Below are positions 56,401-64,000 of a stretch of DNA of 64,000 nucleotides, piece after piece (the first letter of the stretch is position 1; each line of letters starts with the position of its first letter). The notes beneath the pieces were generated by a model, which worked only from the letters and a program-made list of their open reading frames with translations, was not told the origin of the DNA and made no database searches. Position numbers and translations under genes: made by a program. Source of the DNA: Apostichopus japonicus (lineage: Eukaryota > Echinodermata > Holothuroidea > Aspidochirotida > Stichopodidae); assembly GCF_037975245.1 (NCBI RefSeq), contig NC_092561.1, positions 11,469,001 through 11,533,000 of the forward strand, in the 5' to 3' direction.

Positions 56401-57270
56401 TCCATCATGACTGAGCAGTATCAAATACTGTACATTATCAACATGTAGTCTCTGTTGATATTGATCCATCATGGCTGAGCAGTATCAAATACATTATCTC
56501 CAGGTAGTCTATATTGATATTGATCCATCATGGCTGAGCAGTATCAAATACATTATCATCAGGTAGTCTCTATTGATATTGATCCATCATGGCTGAGCAG
56601 TATCAAATACATTATCATCAGGTAGTCTCTATTGATATTGATCCATCATGACTGAGCAGTATCAAATACATTATCATCAGGTAGTCTATATTGATATTGA
56701 TCCATCATGACTGAGCAGTATCAAATACATTATCATCAGGTAGTCTCTATTGATATTGATCCATCATGACTGAGCAGGATCTTGCAGTTCTTGCAGCTTT
56801 CCTATTGACTTGGTGCTTTATTTATGGTATTTATTTAACGGTGGATTGCTGCTGGAAGCTACTCATGAATTCATATCCCAAGCAGTTGAGTTGAAAATAT
56901 ATTGTTAGAGTGTTCCTCTTTTGCCTTACTTAAAACCAGGTTACGGTAATACATTCAACTAGTATGTACAGCATCCTTATGAGTCAATCTGGTTTTTAAG
57001 AATAAAAAACAAAGGATTCTTTTGTGTTTAAATCTTGTGTAGCAGTTTTGAAGGCTGTGGATTGTATCTCTCATAAAATACTCTGGTTGGTGTGTAATAA
57101 TTTGTTTGAACATTTTGCATAACATTTTGTGATGCGATACTGGATAAATTTTCCCCTGCGTAAGGAATATATCAATTAAGTAATGGGATGCAACCATGTG
57201 CTTAGAAACTGCTTAATTTGTTTGATTCTCAGATAATGTCATTTTCTTAACATCGGGTACAAAGGACTGA
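47429..57270 (+). CDS. SSBP1: Mitochondrial single-stranded-DNA-binding protein (six exons, complete)
   Basis: Exons: 47429-47464, 48921-48984, 49196-49309, 49834-49930, 50542-50630, 57233-57270. All have GT/AG boundaries and the phases join to 438 nt, i.e. 145 residues (human SSBP1 has 148). The first about 30 residues are basic, as in a mitochondrial targeting sequence. The rest is one OB-fold SSB domain: LNKVTLLGRVG, LSLATHNYY, EWHRVKIFRPGLRD, GSRLLVEGQLRYSQYED and the final DNVIFLTSGTKD. The homotetramer coats single-stranded mtDNA and stimulates the replicative helicase and polymerase gamma. The last intron is 6.6 kb and mostly a 59-bp minisatellite with a hAT insertion, so processing must span a repeat array to join the final 38-nt exon. 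Divergent from AMN1. Confidence 0.95.
47880..48130. repeat. Dispersed repeat fragment in SSBP1 intron 1
   Basis: Contains paragraphs like those at 15.9 and 41 kb, in reverse sense (gatgaactccatactt, gcgagtacaagaaccc, gaggtcaaaggtc). Degenerate and unclassified. Confidence 0.5.
48345..48810 (-). mobile_element. Uninterrupted paralogue of the level-2 repeat at 30.1 kb
   Basis: Reverse-oriented copy sharing landmarks with 30118-30573 plus 31463-31522, but lacking the 889-bp insertion: it reads atacccctcacccaggacag through the insertion point. It begins at agctcccaact and decays in the gacccgc-rich end. It lies in SSBP1 intron 1. The ORFs at 48277-48600 derive from it. Confidence 0.78.
48921..48984 (+). 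CDS. SSBP1: SSBP1 exon 2
   Basis: Acceptor TATTTTCTAG and donor AAAAAT followed by GTAAGT, 64 nt. Encodes an Arg-rich presequence part (IVRRCIHFSARRL) and leads into the SSB domain. Ends in phase 1, forming Cys with exon 3. Confidence 0.9.
49196..49309 (+). CDS. SSBP1: SSBP1 exon 3
   Basis: Acceptor TTTCCTACAG and donor CCAA followed by GTAAGA, 114 nt. Encodes the first OB-fold strands (LNKVTLLGRVG and LSLATHNYYKP), closely matching LNRVHLLGRVG and FSLATNE of human SSBP1. Confidence 0.95.
49834..49930 (+). CDS. SSBP1: SSBP1 exon 4
   Basis: Acceptor TTGTCTACAG and donor GG followed by GTAAGT, 97 nt. Carries the diagnostic TEWHRVKIFRPGLRD strand (human TTWHRISVFRPGLRD). A two-base shift of the acceptor (an AGAG site) would break the frame. 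Confidence 0.95.
50056..50152. repeat. 34-bp tandem repeat, about 2.8 copies
   Basis: The unit gagatatggtagtattgtgc tgcggtcttgactt is repeated in SSBP1 intron 4. Copies 1 and 2 are identical and the third diverges after gtgct. Confidence 0.85.
50542..50630 (+). CDS. SSBP1: SSBP1 exon 5
   Basis: Acceptor AATCCACAG and donor GCAG followed by GTTTGT, 89 nt. Encodes GSRLLVEGQLRYSQYED and the loop to the last strand (human GSRIYLEGKIDYGEYMD). Ends in phase 1. Confidence 0.94.
50810..52456 (-). mobile_element. hAT-family element with BED-finger remnant (1647 bp)
   Basis: The ends are cagggttgtttgattt and (right, reverse-complemented) cagggttgttgatttt, followed inward by runs of the palindrome gatttaaatc. 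It is flanked by a perfect 8-bp duplication gtctctat (50802-50809 and 52457-52464) taken from a minisatellite unit. A minus-strand ORF at 51175-51510 encodes a BED-type zinc finger, but no catalytic or dimerisation (hATC) domain follows, so the element is an internally deleted derivative that would need a transposase in trans. Confidence 0.93.
51175..51510 (-). pseudogene. BED zinc-finger N-terminus of a hAT transposase (truncated)
   Basis: Starts at the ATG at 51510. BED-finger features: an aromatic W-x-x-F pair (AIWHHFKKI), CNNC, and a closing H-x4-C (HYNKC). BED fingers give hAT transposases their DNA binding. The Ser/Thr-rich linker follows, then the similarity ends, and only about 365 bp remain before the element's end. 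It lacks the RNase-H-like catalytic core and the hATC domain, so it cannot transpose DNA itself. If transcribed it could encode a DNA-binding fragment. Confidence 0.8.
57233..57270 (+). CDS. SSBP1: SSBP1 exon 6 (C-terminus)
   Basis: A 38-nt coding end after acceptor TTTGATTCTCAG. It completes an Asp codon and encodes NVIFLTSGTKD, then TGA at 57268-57270 (human DNIIFLSDQTK). Too short for ORF scans. The 3' UTR follows, and no nearby canonical AATAAA was found. Confidence 0.93.
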
Positions 57271-60200
57271 AGATAAGACGGACCTTCATTGTTGGTTTCT
57301 CGTATACAGGATGTCTTACCCTCCTTCAATCAGTTGGAGAGGTCCAGAGAACTACAGCCATACACAGTCATCTGAATTATTGGAAGGAGACCTGATTGGT
57401 AAAAACATACTAGCAACTGAGATTAATCATTTCTTGGATGTACGTCTTTTGCCATTTCATTGTCCTGAGTAAACATTGTTTATTTATCACTTTCATTCCA
57501 AGGCATCAAGAATGCCATCAATTTGAAAGTCTGTGTACCTCCAGTCTCAACTTTTGACCTAGTGAGTTGCTACACTGTGTTCATGATTCTTGAGATTTTT
57601 TATGATTTCACCATAACAAACATTGCAATCTTTTAACCGTTGTAAGTAAATAACTGTTATGACTTACGTTTGGTGTGTTCTCAAATGTAAACGGACAGCA
57701 TAAATTTCGTCAAATTAGGCTTTGTCTGACTCAGAGGAGTATAACCAACTCAATAAGTAGTAGTGAAAACACCTATAAATCTCACCATCTTCCTCACATC
57801 CATTTATAAAAATCATAAGTAATTTCATACACTTCTCGACTAAGCTTACCAAATTGGGATATTATGGGAATTGACCTTGTTACTTGAGACATTTGCTGTT
57901 CCTTTGACTGAATTCCTTGTTAATTGTGAATTTCCTATTGTTACTTACTGTTACCCTCTGTGTCCTACAACCCACTACTAAGAGAACTAGTGTAACAACC
58001 ATGAGCCAACAGTTGTCCAATTCCTATGGATAAATTGGACAACAGTTAATACTTTTGGCAGATGTATCACCAACACTTTAAGACATTTAAAAGGTTTCTA
58101 TGGGAGATGTTCTATTATTTCAAATATAATGTATGAACAAACAGCTAAAGAGTATGAAAGTAACTTTGCCTATGTAGTACTGGAGTGTGTTGTCTAAGAG
58201 GCTAGTTTGTAACTGACACAGGTTGTATGGTGCATGATACCAATGCAATGTTTATGTTAATAGCTAATAACAGCCCTCATCTCTTGCAAATGTGTTTAGA
58301 AAGTTGGATAGATGGAAGAAACCTGGAATATATTCCACAATTGAGTACGTTTGTTACATGTTTGAAGATTAGATATTTCATAGTTGTGTCATATTGAGGG
58401 TATATAATTAAACCATCAGCAAGTTAAGGTTGATGTTAATTTCGAGTATAATGCTATGGTAAGTCCATAATTCTCCAAGATATTATAAAATAGTGATTCA
58501 TTTAACAAATCATTGGTACCCTGAGTAACTGCTCACTGAGATTAAAATGGATGTTTGATCATGAAATTTGTATTGCCTATCATTACAGGGTTGTGAAGAC
58601 TTCACAAGAAATCCAATGTTATGTGTCATCATTGATATCATTTTATTAATGACTTGTTCAAGGTATTAAACACACTCAACCAGGCTGATCATTAAATCAT
58701 GTGATTAGTTTTGTGGAGTTTAATCAATGTATGGCTATAATTAATTTATTATGCAAATTTTAATCGCAGTCTTAACGTACTATATGCACTACAAGTGCAC
58801 TGCATGGTTACACTAATAGATTATGGAGAACAACTCATTACCCATGTGTGCAAAAAGCATTATGTATAGTGCATCTTACATACAAATTCAGTTTACAATG
58901 AAAGATCATGGAGAATTTTTTAACTTTTATGTATATATTTTTTTCCTTCAAGTTATGGTTATTTAATTTGATTGATTTCAAAAAAATTAGCGACATACTT
59001 TGTGCTGTATATCAAGGAAACGATTTAAAATAAAAGACAGCAGTGTTTCAGTATTATTAATATTTGTCATTCATACCTGCTTGTGTGTTTATTAAAAGAA
59101 TAGTCCAGGTCAACATTTCGGTTTGATATGTTAAAGAGGAACATAATGTAAGCATTTTGTTGAAATTTGCATTCAATTCCTATCTACTGTTTTTGAGATA
59201 TTGGAAGTTGAAGTTGCCACCTGTGGTACCAAAAGTGAACTTGGAGCAAACAGGTGTGACGTCATAGTTGCATACTGATAAATAATGTTTTGTTTTCCTT
59301 TAAAGTTTATGTCTAATTTTATACTCCACAATTGGATGCATCCATAACGTTAGTACAATAGGTATAAGTATTTTATAAACTTCACATCCCCTATAGACAA
59401 ACTAGTAACCCTATCCAATCCAAGGCAAAAAAATCCCAGAAACTCAGTGAACATCGATGGATTAATTTAATGTCACCTTAGTGATTAAAGGCATGCTATG
59501 ATCTCTGTGGATAACTTGACAAATGCATTTAAGTTATTCCTGTAAAATAATTGACTACTCTATTAGTGAAATGCTACAACTTGCAGAGCAAAGACTTTCT
59601 GTACTTTAAAGAGTATTTGATGTAAAAGATAGATTATTTGCAAAGAAAACATTTTGATCAGTCATCATAAAATGTCATCATTTTCATCATAGCAGTTGTG
59701 TAACCTGCTGATTAAACACTACACTTCACTGTGGTCAGTTGTGACTTCTGTTTTGCTGCTTGGAGGAGAAGGGGGGGGTGCTACAAAGTGGTGAATGAGG
59801 TTGGATATAAAAGATAATATCCAAAAAGGGACAGTATATTCCTTAGACCCTGAGATCATATAATCTGACAACATTGCACAGACTTTCCTTGTATTTTTGT
59901 TCTAAGAAATGTTGCCTTTTCCTCATTAGTATCAGAGAGTGGCCTTACAACTTGTCTTAGATGCCTGCTTTGCATATTTGATAAAGTCTTCATTTTAACC
60001 TTGATACTAAGCTTGGACATTAGATCTTACAAAGCTCCAATGTTTTTGCTATAATGAAAAAATCCTCAATTAGTGTCTGAGGTAGCTTCACCCATTTCCT
60101 ACAATGCCTTCATTGAATATCCCATCTGAGCAGAAGGTGTGCACTGCTAGTAAAGAACATGAAAAACAATAATGAACAAAATCAAGACTATGTCTGTCAA

Positions 60201-63165
60201 CAGTGTAAATATTCATGTATTTGATTTTTAAGTAAACAAGATATAATTTAGAGAAGGCACAATCTATTGCTTAATGTAACAAATATGTTGAACCTGTTCG
60301 GCAAGACATTGGCAAAGTAAAACCTGTAAGAAATAAATAAGCAAGTTTTTCATTAAAATTATGCACATTGTTACAAAAGTATAAAGAAACTTTATACAAC
60401 TAAAAAAATACCCTATGGTTACCAAAATAGGAAAGAAGAAAGAAAGAAATACTAATAATAAAGTTTTCTACCATTTTTCCATCACCATATCTATAGACTG
60501 AAGCAGTGTTTTAATATTCTTACAAATTAATCTAAGATACTGTTTGAAATTCAAACAGGTATTAACAGAAGACTATGTGATGTTTAACTACAAAGCATTT
60601 AATTGAAATCCTCATAGAAAAGCATTGAATCTTTCTTATTTCATATACAGTTCTACATTAAGCATACCGTCTGTCGTAGTTTGAGATGGTCAAGTGCTCC
60701 TCGGTGAGATTGAATGAAGCTTACCATGGCTACTTATAGAACTTACTAACATTGTAAATCATACTTACAATTTCTCTTCATGCTACTATCTCACTTCTCA
60801 GAAGAATCAGTTACCCAAACCCACCGGATTGCTGATCATGAATTGGAAGTCAAAGCACCTGACTATAAATCTGGTACTTCCGGGCAGATATTAGTTACAT
60901 TCAACGCAATCGTTCAATCTAGCACTAGCAATGTCAGCACAGAATAAAAAGATTGCTTGTCATCTATGGAGGCAGCTTAACCATGAGAAAAGAGAATTAC
61001 TTACAAGCCTGCAATGACATTATATGAAACATTCTATTTTAGTATGAAATCATTCCTATTATTACAAACTTTATTATATGGTGATGACCTGGGTTACAGA
61101 TCTCTGAAATGAAGCTTCTGGAGCTGTAGATAGAATCACTTCATTCATACACTTGTCCAGACTATAAGTTCCATATTAGCAAGCCAAGCAGCACCCACTA
61201 GACAGTTACAAGTATAAGGTCCTGTATCATTTTCTGTACTCCCAATAATTGACACGAGCCCAGCAGGCACTATGGTTCCTTGCATAGTGGGATATTAAAG
61301 TGTTGTATGTCATCACACAATTTCATATCATTTGCCAACATGTAAAAGCTTTTAACCAACAACTGCATCCCAAGTCTGGATACATTCTGATTTAAGGTTG
61401 TGGAGTTATTGAAATTTTGGCCCTCCCCAAAATTGGGCCCAATACAATTTAGCACTTAAATGGTCCCAAAAATATTTTAGAGGTAGAAACAATATGTAGA
61501 AACAAAATTTGGGCTCACCCAGTCAGAATATTTTGGTGCCCAGATGGCCTACATGTACCAGCCATTAACCAACAACTGTACCAACTTTGGCTACAATCCG
61601 ACACAAGGTTGCAGAGTTATATTGCAATGTTAAGAAAAAGTGGGCCCAGTCTAAAAATGGGCCCGGAACTTTGGGGGCTTACATAGTCCCAATAAAGCAG
61701 GTTTACAATTACCAGTTATTAACCAACAATTGTATACCAAGTTTGGCTACAATCCAACTTCAGGTTGCAGAGTTATTTCATTGTTAAGATTTTTACGTTT
61801 GACCGCATAACCTCTCTAATATTCATAAGGTCAATGCCAAAATGATAGGGCATCGCACACCCAAGCAAGTGTCACAAATGCAAACACACGCCAACCTGAC
61901 TGCATAGGCTCCTTTGAGGGATTCTGGACTCCATGCAGATAGCACAAAGCGTCTTGTTCAAGGTCAATAAATTGAAACTGCCCCTCCCCCTAAGATGAAA
62001 TCCTGGCTACGCACTTGTCAATGACTAGGATAATATTAATATACAATGTTTGAAATATTTAAAGTTGAGGTTGTTCAATAGTCAAGTATTTTCATTGGTT
62101 ATTTATATGTAATTTCCATGTTGGTAAACACAATGGAATGTTCTGTTAGAATTGCATAGTATCTGGACTATCAGCAAGAGTAGTACTGATACTATATATT
62201 ATTTAATTACACTCACCCTCTTTCACAAACAACCATAAACCATGTTTAGCTATATACTATATAAGATTGGAAGACTGAAATATAAGGCAGCAGAAAAGCT
62301 TTATATTCAATTCTAAAGAAATTTCTTAATTTGGTTATTGCATTTGGATGGATAGGAATTAACACAAAATTAACTACCAAACTCAGATAAGTTCTGAAAT
62401 TTCAATGACATCCACACTAAAGGAGCCTTTACTCCATATATTTAATTGAGGAGTTTTAGGAAAAAGACTGAACTTTGACACGATAAAGACATGCATTGAA
62501 AACAGTCCTCATATGTGCAGACTTCAATATCATTAATATTTTAAATATATTATCATAATAATTATAAAAAAACTGGCAAAATTCAATATGCTGGCAATAA
62601 ATCTGGTAAACAGATGGTGTAAAGTTTCATTCTATAATGACTTGTTGACATCAAGATGATCAAATATTTTACCATCGCTATGAGAATTCCCTACAAAGGA
62701 CAATTAATCAACGATGAAATATCAACTAAAAACTTGCGATCAACATAGAGTTGCCAGATGCAAAATTTTCCACACACATCATTTTAAAGGCACACTAACT
62801 TGTTTTCAAATTCAATCTGTTATAATTAAATTTAGCGTTTAATTCAGTCTTTACAATAGCTGACTGGTTAACTAAGTTTAAACAATAAACAAAAGATGAA
62901 CATTTACTCAAAACAAAGACAATAATTGTCATTTTGGCATCTCTTAAAGTTCACTATAACTTTCTTAAAGTTGGCAGAGGCCAGCCACTGTCCATAAAAT
63001 ATTTCATTACAAAAATATAATAGCTTTCCAGGAACAATGGAAAGTTGGCTTTCTAGGGAGCTTCTCTCTTTAAAGACCAGTCATGTTTAGGTTGCTATGG
63101 CAGCCCTTCCCAAATCTCTTGTGTATATGATGCATGGAGTCAGGAATCAACTGCTGTCCTGCATC
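57271..63165. other. Gene-poor stretch downstream of SSBP1
   Basis: SSBP1 3' UTR, then AT-rich sequence. A degenerate dispersed repeat lies at about 61360-61935 (two paragraphs containing accaacaactg, aaggttg(c/t)(a/g)gagttat and gggccc, then a caaacacacgcc and ctcctttgagg end). A G run is at about 59771. No exon is supported. Confidence 0.4.
61360..61935. repeat. Dispersed repeat with internal paragraph duplication
   Basis: Three paragraphs built around accaacaactg, then (c/t)ggcta or ggata-caatcc, then ggttgcagagttat recur at about 61358, 61566 and 61720. The end resembles the repeat at 4080-4280 (gaccgcataacctc, ataat-attcata, acacacg, ctcctttg). Unclassified. Confidence 0.6.
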
Positions 63166-63291
63166 TCATATCATCTCCATAAGGAGTGCACCACCAGAGT
63201 TGCCATTCATTAGGATAGAAGATGGTCTTGGAGCAAGCCCATTCTCCTCCAGGATGTCCAGCACACAGCGATGGACAAAGACATATTGTTG
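63166..63291 (-). CDS. Candidate last exon, tyrosine-phosphatase-like C-terminus
   Basis: After a plausible acceptor (TTTTATCTTTGAATAG) the minus strand encodes 41 residues to a TGA. The start, QQYVFVHRCVLDILEENG, resembles the final helix of receptor-type protein tyrosine phosphatases (patterns such as EQYVFLHQCIL or EQYIFIHDALL). The upstream exons, including the catalytic HCSAG motif, would lie beyond the right edge or between here and it and were not found. The short length keeps this tentative. Confidence 0.38.
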   Translation of the reverse strand, partial: QQYVFVHRCVLDILEENGLAPRPSSILMNGNSGGALLMEMI

Positions 63292-63684
63292 CTATTCAAA
63301 GATAAAATTAATATCAAGGGTCACATTATGCTCCAAAAAGAATTTCATGTGAATATAATCAACCTTCAGCAAGACAATGTTTTTTAATATTTCAGGGGTT
63401 TCCCAAAAGGTAACTAAATCTCCATTGATCTTAAACATGATCATCATATCCTCAGTGCATACATTAGATATGTGATAGAGAACTGTCTTCTCATCAGTCT
63501 AACTGCAGGACAGCAATAGGCCTCAAACATAGCATGTTAAACAAAGCAATGAACATGTGTATTAAGTATGTATATAAACTAGGTATCTTTTTACTTATTC
63601 ATGATAAATCAACATATTGTTTTCCACTGAGTATCAAACCACAGAATGATTTAATGTTTCAGAAGAATGCGCAAGTTAACTTTA

Positions 63685-64000
63685 TCACACATTCTGTAGT
63701 AAGCTACTACTCATTACAGTCATCAAGTAAACAGACATGATAGGTATAAATCACACATTCTGTAGTAAGCTACTACTCATAACAGTCAACAAGTAAACAA
63801 ACATGATAGGTATAAATCACACATTCTGTAGTAAGCTACTACTCATTACAGTCAACAAGTAAACAGACATGATAGGTATAAATCACACATTCTGTAGTAA
63901 GCTACTACTCATAACAGTCAACAAGTAAACAGACATGATAGGTATAAATCACACATTCTGTAGTAATTAAGCTACTACTCATTACAGTCAACAAGTAAAC
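63685..64000. repeat. 66-bp tandem repeat, running off the right edge
   Basis: The unit starts cacacattctgtagtaagct and ends gataggtataaat; nearly five copies are in the window. Copies alternate between cattacagtc and cataacagtc, hinting at a two-unit (132-bp) higher-order period. The last visible copy has a 4-bp insertion (gtagtaattaagct). Confidence 0.93.

Larger units (their letters stand above)
50716..56777. repeat. 59-bp minisatellite, about 75 copies, interrupted by a hAT element
   Basis: The consensus unit begins gtagtctctattgatattga and ends acattatcatcag. The array starts with two copies before the hAT insertion (to 50809) and resumes at 52457, running to 56777. Variants recur: ccatcatgg or ccatcatga, tatattg for tctattg, attatctccag, cattcctgatcag, actgtacattatc and aacag. 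Blocks of several units are themselves repeated (see findings). Length is not a multiple of three and every frame is quickly closed, so it is non-coding. Entirely inside the last intron of SSBP1. Confidence 0.97.

Noticed and set aside
52457-56777. The 59-bp array as a CRISPR-like or coding repeat
   Set aside because: Units abut with no unique spacers, the period is 59 bp (not a multiple of three) and all frames are stopped. It is an ordinary eukaryotic minisatellite.
57310-57402. A further coding exon of SSBP1 after an acceptor-like atacag and before a GTAAAA
   Set aside because: The conserved C-terminus and TGA already occur at 57233-57270 and match the family length, so this is 3' UTR.
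60650-60745. A short minus-strand exon with a GTATGC donor
   Set aside because: It lacks a pyrimidine tract at the acceptor, and the peptide has no recognisable similarity.

Overview
The window looks like nuclear DNA of a marine invertebrate animal, most likely a deuterostome and perhaps an echinoderm. The evidence is AT-rich sequence, short exons with GT/AG introns of hundreds to thousands of bases, orthologues of animal genes (AMN1, mitochondrial SSB, a PIH1 protein, a BEN-domain protein) and many non-autonomous DNA transposons. The species cannot be fixed from the sequence alone. No bacterial gene, rRNA, functional tRNA or CRISPR array was seen.

Layout. (1) 100-18198, minus strand: a predicted five-exon gene for a protein of about 853 residues with an N-terminal helix-turn-helix region, a long disordered middle, a coiled coil and a C-terminal BEN domain. 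All splice phases agree. Its 11.5-kb first intron holds a 51-bp tandem repeat and, on the opposite strand, a two-exon gene for a small secreted cysteine-rich protein (13052-13623). (2) 18.2-29.9 kb: repeat-rich DNA with a 678-bp fold-back element, a tRNA-headed SINE with a TTA tail, a LINE reverse-transcriptase remnant, the last two exons of a PIH1-family gene (24458-25255) and a 1006-bp element with perfect 59-bp inverted ends and 9-bp target duplications. (3) 29.9-31.9 kb: hAT-like elements nested inside one another. (4) 32-39 kb: gene-poor DNA with an 18-bp repeat, a family of inverted modules and a 302-bp palindromic MITE. (5) 39540-46787, minus strand: a complete six-exon AMN1 gene, predicted at 258 residues. 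(6) 47429-57270, plus strand: a complete six-exon mitochondrial single-stranded-DNA-binding protein gene, 145 residues, divergent from AMN1 with 641 bp between start codons. Its last intron (6.6 kb) is filled mainly by a 59-bp minisatellite of about 75 copies, itself interrupted by a 1647-bp hAT derivative. (7) 57.3-64 kb: mostly non-coding, with a possible final exon of a tyrosine-phosphatase-like gene on the minus strand and a 66-bp tandem array running off the right edge.

The genes do not form a pathway. AMN1 and the mitochondrial SSB gene may share a bidirectional promoter. The most informative material is the transposon archaeology: target-site duplications, and in one case an apparent uninterrupted paralogous site, are readable directly in the sequence.
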